Shown here: one piece after another, positions 27,099 through 35,815 of the stretch | Layout: every line of letters begins with the position of its first letter | Position numbering within the stretch: the first letter of the stretch is position 1 | NCBI GenBank assembly: GCA_029001845.1 | Contig: JAREWP010000055.1 | Coordinates: 34,956 to 98,955, forward strand | DNA: 64,000 bases | Direction of reading: 5' to 3' | DNA from: Candidatus Magnetocorallium paracelense | GTDB taxonomy: Bacteria > Nitrospirota > Thermodesulfovibrionia > Thermodesulfovibrionales > Magnetobacteriaceae | Position numbers and translations under genes: made by a program | The notes under the pieces: model-generated | The model's input: the letters and a program-made list of their open reading frames with translations, nothing else | What the model was told of the DNA's origin: nothing | Database searches by the model: none

Positions 27099-27130
27099 TT
27101 TTTTGTGTTAAAAGTTTTCATCTAAATACT

Positions 27131-27598
27131 ATGGACGACTCTTTAGACACTTCTCAACAAAAGGTTTTTTTATCGGAGGATTATCTGATAGATTTTCAGG
27201 ACGATTCCGAGCAGATATTTGTGAAAGCCGAGAATTTGCTTGTAAAAATCGAAAAAAAAGAGTGTGGGGAAGACGATTATGCAGAATTTACATACCTTAT
27301 GAACAGGTTAAAGGGGGATGCTTTTGTCACAGGCATTGTATGGGTCTCGGAGCTGGCTTCATTGATGGACGATGTTTCAATGAAATTAAAAGATTTAGAG
27401 CATATCCGCTTACCCCACGTAGTAGAAGTCTATTTTAGATGTTTCGATGCAATAAGAACTCATGTACAAGGGCTGATTGAAGATAGAGTTGAAACTGACG
27501 ACAAAGTTCTTAAGGATATGAAAACCATACATGTCGCTCTCAAGGCGGAAAGAAAAAGGATTGATCAAAAATCCATAGATGAAATGTTCGAAACATGA
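27131..27598 (+). CDS. Hpt-like domain protein lacking the phospho-accepting histidine
   Basis: A 155-residue, acidic, apparently all-helical protein. Residues 18-110 resemble an Hpt (histidine phosphotransfer) domain of the CheA-N type: DYLIDFQDDSEQIFVKAENLL, then FTYLMNRLKGDAFVTG where active domains have a (A/S)H.LKG.A motif. Here Asn stands at the His position, so phosphotransfer should be impossible. It could be a binding module for a response regulator or simply diverged. It has no nearby kinase or regulator; the next gene is convergent. Assignment rests on the LKG.A block and helical pattern, so it is tentative. Confidence 0.6.
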   Translation: MDDSLDTSQQKVFLSEDYLIDFQDDSEQIFVKAENLLVKIEKKECGEDDYAEFTYLMNRLKGDAFVTGIVWVSELASLMDDVSMKLKDLEHIRLPHVVEVYFRCFDAIRTHVQGLIEDRVETDDKVLKDMKTIHVALKAERKRIDQKSIDEMFET

Positions 27599-27668
27599 TT
27601 AGATCAAGCATAAAACGCAGGTACAAGACATTGGTTGATATATTGCGACTTCTTCATCCTTACCTGCA

Positions 27669-28685
27669 TTAACCGAGATTCAAGTATTTGAGGTCGATAC
27701 TGTTTGGATCGCTTACGCCAAGTCCCATGGAAGCGGCTGTGTCCAGGTAATGAGCTTTGTCGATAACCGAGGGTAAGCTGTTTTCAACTCTTTTCTCTTC
27801 AATCAGAGACATACCGACAAGATCAACCGCCACGGGATCGAAACCCAGTATTAACATGTTATTGTTCCACTGTGGTTCAACGATCGGCCCACCATTAAAA
27901 GCGCCTTTGAGGGCGTCAAGGATAATTAGTGCGTTTTTATCTTTTATCTCAGGCAGGCTATAGAGAAACGGTATTCCGGGATCGCAGTTATTTTTGTGGG
28001 CATTCGTGACATGGGGATCGAGCGACATATAATAGTCGTCAAGTGTCACGGCTCCATAGTAATTTTTCATACTAAGTGTAACTCCGGCGATACTGTGATC
28101 CTTTAGTACGGGGATATTAACAGTGTAATCGCACATCTTTGTCAGGATCGAACTCATATAATATGTGAGATCGTCGCCATATTCAAGAGGTCTGTTAAAG
28201 TCATAGCCTATACCGATAGAGTCCGTACCTAAATATCTCACTCCATCGGATGTGTTGTTTAACGGATACCCCGATTGACTCAGTGAACTCTCTATGCGGT
28301 CCCATACAATAATATTGTTTTCTTCAAACAGATTGGTAAGACCTGACGTAACACCTTCAACAACAGCGGAATGGGTCGGAAAGAGATTCGTTACGCAATT
28401 GATCTTAAGTCCCACTATGCTTCTACTTTCATAATTGGGAAAAATCGATTTCCAGCCTGCTTTTAAACTATTGAAGCCTGTTAAAGCTTTGATGCCTTCA
28501 TCGATCATATATTGAATGACATTTCCATTGATTTCCCCGTTTACATTGAATACCTGCGAATGATATGAGATAACGACCCTTGGTTTTAAAAGAGACGCTC
28601 CTATCTCATAAGGTGTCGAAAGGATGACTCCTCCGGCTAAAAGAGACATCCTTCCAACATCTTTTAAGAAATTCCGTCGATTCAT
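27669..28685 (-). CDS. DUF362-domain protein with Tat signal
   Basis: A 338-residue protein. The N-terminus MNRRNFLKDVGRMSLLAGGVILS is a twin-arginine signal (RRNFLK), so the folded protein is exported. The body matches DUF362: VGLKINCVTNLFPTHSAVVEGV, IIVWDR, NIPVLKDHSIAGVTLSMKNYYGAV and LNPVAVD-like GFDPVAVDLVGMSLIEE. DUF362 proteins often accompany iron-sulfur proteins but the reaction is unknown; no cysteine cluster is visible here. Start ATG 28685 begins the signal peptide exactly. A three-copy miniature element lies directly upstream. Confidence 0.85.
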   Translation of the reverse strand: MNRRNFLKDVGRMSLLAGGVILSTPYEIGASLLKPRVVISYHSQVFNVNGEINGNVIQYMIDEGIKALTGFNSLKAGWKSIFPNYESRSIVGLKINCVTNLFPTHSAVVEGVTSGLTNLFEENNIIVWDRIESSLSQSGYPLNNTSDGVRYLGTDSIGIGYDFNRPLEYGDDLTYYMSSILTKMCDYTVNIPVLKDHSIAGVTLSMKNYYGAVTLDDYYMSLDPHVTNAHKNNCDPGIPFLYSLPEIKDKNALIILDALKGAFNGGPIVEPQWNNNMLILGFDPVAVDLVGMSLIEEKRVENSLPSVIDKAHYLDTAASMGLGVSDPNSIDLKYLNLG

Positions 28686-28692
28686 AAAAAAT

Positions 28693-28832
28693 AGCAGTCA
28701 GCTATCAGCGGTCAGCCTTCATCTGAGGAAAGTGTTGATATTATGCCTTCACCTTATGGACGAATGTGTATTGAATTGTAAAATGTTGCAATTAAAAAGC
28801 TGATAGCTGATGGCTGACTGCTAAATGCTTTT
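28693..28832. mobile_element. Miniature inverted-repeat element, copy A of three
   Basis: About 140 bp with imperfect inverted ends: AGCAGTCAGCTATCAG on the left, AGCTGATGGCTGACTGCT on the right. The interior shares GGTCAGCCTTCA, the CACCTTATGG region and TGTTGCAAT with copies B (33557-33716, opposite orientation) and C (35415-35573). No coding potential, so it is non-autonomous. I could not establish a target duplication. Confidence 0.8.
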
Positions 28833-28896
28833 AGGTTGATTTTCATAATCTGTGTAATCTGTGCTTAATACCTTGTTTAGTTCAGACTACACCACG

Positions 28897-30138
28897 TTAG
28901 GAGAAGCTATTTGTTTTCGATTGTAAATAATGCTTCGTCTTTAGATGATAAAAACGGTGAATTAAAAATATAAGGCTCATAAACCATAATCCCAAAACAC
29001 CGAATGATTTGGAAAGGGCTGTCGGTTGTTTTGAATCCTTCCAATCTATATCGAAGAGATAACCTGAAATCCAAGAAAACAAAAATGTTATTGCAATTTG
29101 TCCGCATATTGAGGCAAGCCATGCGGTGATTCTCTTTAGTCCTGTCATTTTATCAATTTCACCTGCAATTAATAAGTATACAGGACCTACAAGCACGAAA
29201 GTCGCTACCTCGGTACCGGGAGACAACAGCAATATACAACATACAGCGAAAGATATCCAAAGGCTCCAGGGAAATTCATTCTTTACAAGCCTGCATAGCG
29301 CAATACAAAAAAAAGAGACCAGGAATATCGCGTTTTTTATTATCTCAGCTAACGATTCGTTTATGTGTATTTTGATGAGAGCGGATTTAATATCAAGTAA
29401 ATCATCTCTAACTATATTTCCGTATAAAATTTGAAACCAATCTATATGAAAACTATACCATTTCTGAAATCCAAGAAAAATTACAGGCGAGAAAAAGGTT
29501 AAGACGAAGCCTGTCAAAGCACCTTTTATATACGACGATTTTGGTGGAAAGAACAGAGGGAATAAGAAAATAGCAGGTAATACTTTTATATTTGTTACCA
29601 GCATAAGCAAAAAGCCGCTTAAAAAGAATTTTTCGTCTCTATATGCCGCTAAGCCCATTAATATCATGCCTATTAACAGGGGGTTCACTTGATGAAACTT
29701 TATGGCTGTGTCCAATTCCATAAAGCAGGCGAGAAAAGGAAGAAGATAGAGAAAAGAGGAGAGATTGTTCATGGAATGCCATTTCGAGAGGCCGTACCAA
29801 AAGAAAACAGCGTTTAACGCTTGCCAGAAAGCAATGTAGGTATATTCTTTAAGACCGAAAAAAATTCCGTATACCATGGAAAAAAAAGGAGAGTACATGA
29901 AGTAGTCAAGTTTATTTGAAAAATCAGGTTCTATATAAGGAGAATTTCCGGCCCAGAAATTTTTGGCTGCATGTAAGTAGGTGTTGGAGACAACATTTAT
30001 GTTAAGAGTAGGCAAACTAAAATAGGAGATAAGAAAACTAATTATAACCAGTAATTGAACTTGTATTGCTTTCGTTTCATTGACTGAATATCGCACCAGA
30101 ATACTCCTCTGTTGTTTTTCTTTCTGATTGAGAAACAT
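28897..30138 (-). CDS. GT87/DUF2029-like membrane glycosyltransferase
   Basis: A 413-residue polytopic protein with about ten helices. The first loop carries NTYLHAAKNFWAGNSPYIEPDF, then DYFMYSPFFSMVYGIFFGL, the ordering seen in GT87 (DUF2029) proteins: a yY.aa..l..G..PY stretch followed by F.YsP. Later LVTNIKVLPAIFLFPLFF matches the family's K-containing block. Known GT87 members are polyprenyl-phosphate-dependent mannosyltransferases in actinobacteria; here only lipid-linked sugar transfer is inferred. It is divergent from the next gene and so starts its own minus-strand unit. Confidence 0.78.
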   Translation of the reverse strand: MFLNQKEKQQRSILVRYSVNETKAIQVQLLVIISFLISYFSLPTLNINVVSNTYLHAAKNFWAGNSPYIEPDFSNKLDYFMYSPFFSMVYGIFFGLKEYTYIAFWQALNAVFFWYGLSKWHSMNNLSSFLYLLPFLACFMELDTAIKFHQVNPLLIGMILMGLAAYRDEKFFLSGFLLMLVTNIKVLPAIFLFPLFFPPKSSYIKGALTGFVLTFFSPVIFLGFQKWYSFHIDWFQILYGNIVRDDLLDIKSALIKIHINESLAEIIKNAIFLVSFFCIALCRLVKNEFPWSLWISFAVCCILLLSPGTEVATFVLVGPVYLLIAGEIDKMTGLKRITAWLASICGQIAITFLFSWISGYLFDIDWKDSKQPTALSKSFGVLGLWFMSLIFLIHRFYHLKTKHYLQSKTNSFS

Positions 30139-30313
30139 ACTTATAATAACAAAAGGCTATATTTAATATCATTAGTTCAGTTTACAAATTTGTTATTTCC
30201 GACTATTATTTGCTATTCTGTACAAATTCACGGGAGTATCGCATTCTACGGCTTATATAAGGACAAAGTGACACAAATACTTATATTTTTTGTTTTCAGC
30301 TAACAATACTGCA

Positions 30314-30342
30314 TTGACATCCGTTCCGACTAATATCATTAT
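30314..30342 (+). promoter_or_regulatory. Possible sigma-70 promoter for the 30442 gene
   Basis: TTGACA at 30314-30319, a 17-base gap, then CATTAT at 30337-30342 (four of six). It sits about 100 bp before the gene in the 303-bp gap between divergent genes, where nothing else is recognised. Confidence 0.35.
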
Positions 30343-30441
30343 GATGTGAGGAGTTGTTATAGACAATAATAAATGGTTAAAATGGCTAATGTCAGATAAT
30401 ACGTTTAAGTATGAATATCTTACAAATTCAATTTTGGATGA

Positions 30442-31647
30442 ATGATGTCGGTAAGCAAACAAAATGAAAATATCCTGCTGATTTTGCTTCCGATAGTTGC
30501 CGTTATCGTAAGGGGGGGGCATTTATATCTTTATGAGCGGACATTCTGGGGCAATAGAATTTATTTTGAGGGAGCTTTCAAAGAGTTCTCGCAGAAGCTT
30601 TTCCATTCTGAGTTTTTTTTTATTTCACAACTATTCGACACCTTTACTGCGTCCGGCCGCTTAGATGAGTCTCAGCTTTTTCTACTCTTTTCCAGAAGCC
30701 TCTTTTTTATTGGAGCCTCTTCTTCTGCTGTTTTATTTTTTCTTGTATCGAGAAAACTGAATATTCCACACATAATCTCTGCGATTCTATCCGTTGCTTA
30801 CTCTCTCTTACCGTTTTATTTCCACCCCGATCATACTGTTTTAAGTTCAATGGGCTTTTATGCCCCCTTATGTTTATGGCTTTTTTTTAATCAGTACGCA
30901 TCGGAGAAACCAAAAATAGTGCTTTCATTTGCAGCGTTGTTTATTCTTGGCTTTATCTCAAGCCAGTCTGTTGTATGGTTGATAATGGTTTTTTCGATTT
31001 TTGGTGCGGCTCGACTGATCAACCCAACGCTTTCAGTCCAGGGCTCTAATTATACCGTATTATTTTTTGTGACGATTGTTTTTTCGATAATTATTCTTTT
31101 TATATTTACACCTTATGTATTGGATAATCATGGAGTTAAGATATTTTTATACCCCGGTGTATTTGAGTACGAATCCTTTGCCTTAAAATGGATTCTACAA
31201 TGGTTCCCCCATAACGATCACTATATTCAGGCATTTGGGTCCATAGGTTGTGACTATTCGGGAAAATTTACGAAATATGACACCGATTTTTTCTGGATGG
31301 GCATCATGGGAGTGGCGGGGCTTCTTTTTCTTTTTGTCGAAGGACTCAAAATCGATAATTCTCGGATTAATCAACCTGTGAAGATAATTTTTTTCCTTTG
31401 GACGATTAGCTTTTGTTTATTTCATTTGGCAGGTGCAGGATCGATTATCGCACTATTTGGCGGAGTGAAATGGCTTAACGCTTTTGAAGGCGTTTTTTTT
31501 CTTCAGGCAATTCAGTATCTCGCTTTGGGGCTCTTGCTTGAGAGAATTCTTGCCTATAAAACATTTTGTTGGAGATTGCCTGTTTTCATTGTTATGTTTT
31601 TTTTAATAATTGTGGATTTTCTATTGATTCAGCCTTCAAATATATAA
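30442..31647 (+). CDS. Polytopic membrane protein of unknown function, GT-C-like
   Basis: A 401-residue protein with about ten helices and almost no soluble domain. The early loop (LYERTFWGNRIYFEGAFKEF) and FYAPLCLWLFF and FIFTPYVLDN resemble membrane transferases in general layout, but no family motif is certain. It lies between a GT87-like gene and two further membrane glycosyltransferase-like genes, so a surface-sugar role is guessed from context. The start has two adjacent ATGs; 30442 is the outer one. Confidence 0.65.
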   Translation: MMSVSKQNENILLILLPIVAVIVRGGHLYLYERTFWGNRIYFEGAFKEFSQKLFHSEFFFISQLFDTFTASGRLDESQLFLLFSRSLFFIGASSSAVLFFLVSRKLNIPHIISAILSVAYSLLPFYFHPDHTVLSSMGFYAPLCLWLFFNQYASEKPKIVLSFAALFILGFISSQSVVWLIMVFSIFGAARLINPTLSVQGSNYTVLFFVTIVFSIIILFIFTPYVLDNHGVKIFLYPGVFEYESFALKWILQWFPHNDHYIQAFGSIGCDYSGKFTKYDTDFFWMGIMGVAGLLFLFVEGLKIDNSRINQPVKIIFFLWTISFCLFHLAGAGSIIALFGGVKWLNAFEGVFFLQAIQYLALGLLLERILAYKTFCWRLPVFIVMFFLIIVDFLLIQPSNI

Positions 31648-31775
31648 GCCTATTCCGGCAGTAGAGAACCAAACACGATTTGAGGCATAAGTAAAAAAAT
31701 AGTGTTGTTTTTGCGTACAATTTCAGTTATAAACGACTATCCGCTGTTTTTACAAAGTTAGAATATCCGGAAAAG

Positions 31776-33554
31776 ATGATAGTAGATTCCGGTTTGCTCA
31801 GAAAGCTAAACAGAGTTTTGATCAAACTTCAAATAAAAAAAACCATTAAAGAGCATTTTTTACCTGTAATTTTTGTTCTGTTTTTGACTTCACTGCTTTT
31901 AGAATACTCCTTTTCTCTTTTTACTCACTTCCAGTGGAATTCTCCGGCCTATTATAAAGGTGATGCCCTATATGAGCTTTTTCAAATTAAGGCATTGACA
32001 GACAAAAGTTTCGACCTCTTTGAGGTTCCTGCCGAAAGCCGTCTGGGGGCCCCCTTTGGTTACTATGCGTCGGGATTTCCTAATATGAATCAACTCCTTT
32101 TCTTTTTTATAAAAGTCCTTTCTTTTTTAAAAAATGATCCTGCCGTTGTTTTTAATCTGTTTTATTTCATCTCTTTTTATTTGTCAGGATTAACCTTTTA
32201 TATTTCATTTTGTTGGATAGGCAGTGATCCTAAAAAAGCCGCTCTTTTTGGTCTAATCTTTGCTTTTCTTCCGTTTCACTTCACTCGACTACAGCATTTG
32301 ATGTTAACGGCCTATTGGATGATTCCATTTGGAATCGCATTGATTTTTAAATTCTACCTCAAAACTGCCGAGCATCAATCTCTCGGAGTGTTTTCAGCTT
32401 TTTCCATATCTTTTTTAATGATGATGACAGGTGCTTATTACGCCTATTTTTTTTGCCTCTTTTTTTTCTTTACACTTCTCATTTTGATTATAAACAGAAA
32501 GTGGCGGAGCTTATTCTGCCGTGAACTGTCAGCAGCGATTCTTGGAATGATACTGGGAGTCTGTTTGCAGCTTTTTCCATTTGTGAACTCTCAAAACGAT
32601 GATTTAAAGATTGAATTTAAAAGACCTTATAAAGAAACTGAATGGGAGGGAATGAAATGGGCCAACCATATGATTCCCTGGAATCGTTCAAGACTTTTAG
32701 ATAGTCAACAACTCCGTTCCGTGTATGCCTCAACCATGCCAAGGATAGAGAGCGATCAGGAGTATTTCGGCATTATTTCAATTGTTGGTCTTGCGGTGTC
32801 TATTTACTTTTTACTCTTCTCTGCGTCATCCGGGTTCAGAGGATTAAGGTTTTTAGGTGGAATTTCATTATTGGGTTTCCTGTTTACCTGGGTAGGAGGC
32901 GGAGGCGCCATGTTATCCTATTTAGGTTTCACTCAAATACGGGCTTATAATCGCATGAGTATTGTCTTGGTCGGGATAGGATTGTTTTCTTTCGCCATAT
33001 TCTGGGAGATTTTAGTAAAAAAGAATCGACTCTGGAATCATCGTATCGTTTTTCTCCTGATATTTATGATTTTTTTTTTAGATATTCATCCTCAATCGGA
33101 GGAGATTTACAAGTCTTTCCGATATGAATACCAATTAGACAAAAGGGAATTTCAAAGATTGGAGGCGCAATTCGGCGGCCATCGTCAATACCTGATCATT
33201 CCCTGGATGCAATTTCCTGAAGGAATTTTGCGAGGGTTGGAGTCATATGATGAAATTCGTCCCTATCTTCATACAAAAACGTCACTTTTCAGTTTTGGAG
33301 TAATGCGAAGGACTAAGGCGGAAAGGAAGATACGAAATATATTTCATGCAAATACTTTGGGGGATATGATTGACAGAGCAACCGCTATGGGATTTGACGC
33401 CTTAATGGTTCATTCTTCTCGGTGGTCTCCACAGTTTGACAGGTATTTGAGGAATACGCTTTCTTCAAAGGGTCTTATGCCTGAAATGAGCATGAATATG
33501 TTTGGGGATTTTAGAGTTTATTCACTCACAGATTCGATTAAGACAGATTATTAA
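31776..33554 (+). CDS. Polytopic GT-C-like membrane protein
   Basis: A 592-residue protein. After the first helix the loop has YYKGDALYELFQIKALTD, then SRLGAPFGYYASGFPNMNQLLFF, and later FAFLPFHFTRLQHLML. This combination (GDA...I, LG.PFG....FPN.., lPfHf.R..HL) marks a family of uncharacterised bacterial and archaeal membrane proteins thought to be GT-C glycosyltransferases. About ten helices follow, with a soluble tail of about 150 residues. It is preceded by the 30442 gene (128-bp gap) and followed by element copy B. Confidence 0.72.
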   Translation: MIVDSGLLRKLNRVLIKLQIKKTIKEHFLPVIFVLFLTSLLLEYSFSLFTHFQWNSPAYYKGDALYELFQIKALTDKSFDLFEVPAESRLGAPFGYYASGFPNMNQLLFFFIKVLSFLKNDPAVVFNLFYFISFYLSGLTFYISFCWIGSDPKKAALFGLIFAFLPFHFTRLQHLMLTAYWMIPFGIALIFKFYLKTAEHQSLGVFSAFSISFLMMMTGAYYAYFFCLFFFFTLLILIINRKWRSLFCRELSAAILGMILGVCLQLFPFVNSQNDDLKIEFKRPYKETEWEGMKWANHMIPWNRSRLLDSQQLRSVYASTMPRIESDQEYFGIISIVGLAVSIYFLLFSASSGFRGLRFLGGISLLGFLFTWVGGGGAMLSYLGFTQIRAYNRMSIVLVGIGLFSFAIFWEILVKKNRLWNHRIVFLLIFMIFFLDIHPQSEEIYKSFRYEYQLDKREFQRLEAQFGGHRQYLIIPWMQFPEGILRGLESYDEIRPYLHTKTSLFSFGVMRRTKAERKIRNIFHANTLGDMIDRATAMGFDALMVHSSRWSPQFDRYLRNTLSSKGLMPEMSMNMFGDFRVYSLTDSIKTDY

Positions 33555-33556
33555 CC

Positions 33557-33716
33557 AAAAAAGCATTTAGCTGTCAGCCATCAGCTATCAGCTTTTTAAT
33601 TGCAGCACTTTACAGTTCAAAATACATTCACCCATGGGGTGATGCTTATTATTAGCATCACAACAATATTTTCCTTAGCTGAAGGCTGACTACTGATAGC
33701 TGACTGCTGTTTTTTG
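33557..33716. mobile_element. Miniature inverted-repeat element, copy B (inverted)
   Basis: About 160 bp, opposite in orientation to copies A and C. Reverse-complemented, it matches copy C along nearly the whole length, including the outer AAAAACAGCAGTCAGCTATC and CAGCTAAATGC ends. It lies between the stop at 33554 and the TTG start at 33752, so it forms almost all of the next gene's upstream region. Confidence 0.85.
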
Positions 33717-33751
33717 TTAACAGCTTCGATTGGGCATTTTCTTTAGTTAAA

Positions 33752-35389
33752 TTGTTGTTGAACGAGAAAAAAATAAGATTGTTCATTTCCGGTAATGTAG
33801 TTCTGATTCTTCTAATCAGTTTATTCTACAGGTTTTGGAAGCTTGGTGTTATACCTGGAGCAAATGCTGATGAATATTGGTTGTTTTACCATTTCAAAGA
33901 TATTTTAAACGACCGGTCGTCCGATTTGCTGACTCCGACCGGCCGTCCTCTTGCTTTTCCATATGCAATGGCTGCTTATTTTTCCGATTTGATCTTTCCC
34001 GGAACCTTTTGGACTTTGAGAGTCCCGGCTGCCGTGAGTGGTGTTTTAACAATTATCGCAGCTTTTTTTTTCCTCAATAAAACACATTCTATTTTTGCAG
34101 CAACGGCAGCCTCTGTGCTTATTGCAGTAATTCCAATCAATATCGTTTTTTCGAGACTTGGATGGGAGTATGGTTTTATCGGCTTAGCGAGTTTACTGAT
34201 AACAGGTTTTTCTCTCAAAGGTCGTTGGTTTTTCTGCTTGATAAGCATGCTGTTCGGCATGTCGCTTCATCCGATTCTGGTTTTTTTATCTCCCATGTGC
34301 CTGCTCTTGGCTTCTTATGATTTATGGACAAAATATACATTCAGGATTTCTGTAAAGATTATGGCAACTTCTATAATAATTACAGCTCCCGTTATTGGTG
34401 TTGCAGTTTTTTGTTTAACCTCCGATGTAATGAAGGCCGTAGTTTTTAGCAAACTTTCAAGTATTATGGAAAATTTGCTAAGTGTGGAAAGGTGGGGGCT
34501 TTTTTATGAAAATCTTTTTAGGATGCTTTCTTATGATATTGTAATCGACAGAGTTGGTTTTTCTTATATGGATTCAATCCTAAACGGGAAGTCCCTATCC
34601 ATACTGTTTCTCACGATTACTATAATCGCCTGTTTTCGTATGTATCGTCAACGCAATTTGCGACTTTTAATTTTCTCGGGAGGCGTCTTTTTGAGTATTT
34701 TATCATTATATGTAAGCACCGGATTATTAACTGTGTCTCGTCCTTATGAGCGATATGGTCTGTTTCTCATCGTTCCTATAATTATATGCATTTCTGTTTT
34801 CATCGATCATCTCTGCCACACAAGAAAAACCAGACAGATTTGTTTACTTCTTCTAATTGCAGGGGCCTGGTTGTCAGTTTATGAGTTTAACAGGCTTTAC
34901 TTCCGTACTTTTGAATTGACAGGAGGAAATGTTCACCCTACCTATAAAACAGGACCTGTTGAACCTAAAATTGCAGCTGTTCAGTGGATTGTTGAGGATT
35001 ATAATTCCGGTGTCTTTAAAAACAGTAATAGAGAGAGACCTGTTGTGTTTACACATGATTGGCGAACCTATTGGCCGATTGATTATGTGACTCAACAAAA
35101 ATCGGTAAAACTAATACAAATGACCGAAACACAATGGACCAACGATATACATTTAAAAAGCTTTTTTGTTTTTTTATCTAATAATTTTCAACTGTTTTCA
35201 AAGCTTATGAAAGAGGGGGCATACATCCTGGGGTTTTCGGGTATTCCATTTGAATTTTGGTATTACAATATGGTAACAGGAATGCCTTTAAAGAGGACTG
35301 ATTTTCTTGATTTTGCCGGAAATCCTGCAATAAGCGTTTGGTACTGCAATGAGAGATATAACTCTTACGATTCAAAGCCGGAGAAGTGA
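33752..35389 (+). CDS. GT39/ArnT-like membrane glycosyltransferase
   Basis: A 545-residue protein with a first helix followed by KLGVIPGANADEYWLFYHF, the DE loop of GT39/ArnT-like enzymes, then RPLAFPYAMAAYFSDLIFPGTFWTLRVPAAVSGVLT and VFSRLGWEYGF. About eleven helices precede a soluble tail of about 150 residues. It probably moves a lipid-linked sugar outside the membrane. No ATG is available at the N-terminus: the first usable start is TTG 33752, without a clear RBS, and element copy B lies 35 bp upstream. The gene may have lost its original start region to that insertion. Confidence 0.75.
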   Translation: MLLNEKKIRLFISGNVVLILLISLFYRFWKLGVIPGANADEYWLFYHFKDILNDRSSDLLTPTGRPLAFPYAMAAYFSDLIFPGTFWTLRVPAAVSGVLTIIAAFFFLNKTHSIFAATAASVLIAVIPINIVFSRLGWEYGFIGLASLLITGFSLKGRWFFCLISMLFGMSLHPILVFLSPMCLLLASYDLWTKYTFRISVKIMATSIIITAPVIGVAVFCLTSDVMKAVVFSKLSSIMENLLSVERWGLFYENLFRMLSYDIVIDRVGFSYMDSILNGKSLSILFLTITIIACFRMYRQRNLRLLIFSGGVFLSILSLYVSTGLLTVSRPYERYGLFLIVPIIICISVFIDHLCHTRKTRQICLLLLIAGAWLSVYEFNRLYFRTFELTGGNVHPTYKTGPVEPKIAAVQWIVEDYNSGVFKNSNRERPVVFTHDWRTYWPIDYVTQQKSVKLIQMTETQWTNDIHLKSFFVFLSNNFQLFSKLMKEGAYILGFSGIPFEFWYYNMVTGMPLKRTDFLDFAGNPAISVWYCNERYNSYDSKPEK

Positions 35390-35414
35390 ATTAAAGGGAT
35401 AGATGATTTAAACT

Positions 35415-35573
35415 AAAAACAGCAGTCAGCTATCAGTGGTCAGCCTTCAGCTAAAGAAAGAATTGATGTTATGCCAATAATAAGCTTCACCTTATGGGTG
35501 AACCTGTTTTGAACCATAAAGTGTTGCAATGAAAGAGCTGACAGCTGATGGCTGACAGCTAAATGCTGTTTTT
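35415..35573. mobile_element. Miniature inverted-repeat element, copy C
   Basis: About 160 bp with ends AAAAACAGCAGTCAGC and, on the right, GCTAAATGCTGTTTTT. It is strongly similar to copy B in reverse and to copy A. It lies 25 bp after the stop of the preceding gene. Confidence 0.85.
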
Positions 35574-35583
35574 AGGTTAAATA

Positions 35584-35778
35584 ATGGATATGAAAAAAAT
35601 CTTGTTTAGCTTCCATATTGCCATGATTTTTCCGCCGGCTTTGTATGGAGTAGTAACGAACAATATGGACGAATCCGGTGATAGGATTTGTGAAAAAAAG
35701 GACTGCAAAGCAATCGAAAATTTTCTCGGAATACATTTTTTGCAAATAGTAGGCGACTATCATTTCAAAAGAATTTAA
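35584..35778 (+). CDS. Possible small protein of 64 residues
   Basis: A frame starting MDMKKILFSFHIAMIFPPALYG, which resembles a signal peptide, then a short hydrophilic part with two cysteines. The RBS is weak and it starts 11 bp after element copy C. No homologue is recognised. It may be a remnant of a longer exported protein. Confidence 0.25.
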   Translation: MDMKKILFSFHIAMIFPPALYGVVTNNMDESGDRICEKKDCKAIENFLGIHFLQIVGDYHFKRI

Positions 35779-35815
35779 TATAGAAAAATTCCTAAGATTG
35801 CCAAAGGTCTTTACT

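Larger units (their letters stand above)
26572..27130. other. Gene-free stretch after the atp operon
   Basis: About 560 bp with no supported gene. It contains the palindrome at 26743-26782 (probable end-of-operon signal) and the heptamer tract at 27038-27098. A minus-strand frame through the tract is a repeat artefact. Confidence 0.6.

Noticed and set aside
26858..27121. Minus-strand frame with repeated ISYQLSA
   Set aside because: It is a translation of the TAGCTGA heptamer tract; there is no RBS, no domain, and the repeat alone explains it.
33752..33760. Possibility that the GT39-like gene is frameshifted at its start
   Set aside because: The first helix and DE loop are intact downstream of TTG 33752 and the frame upstream runs into the element; a changed start is enough to explain it.
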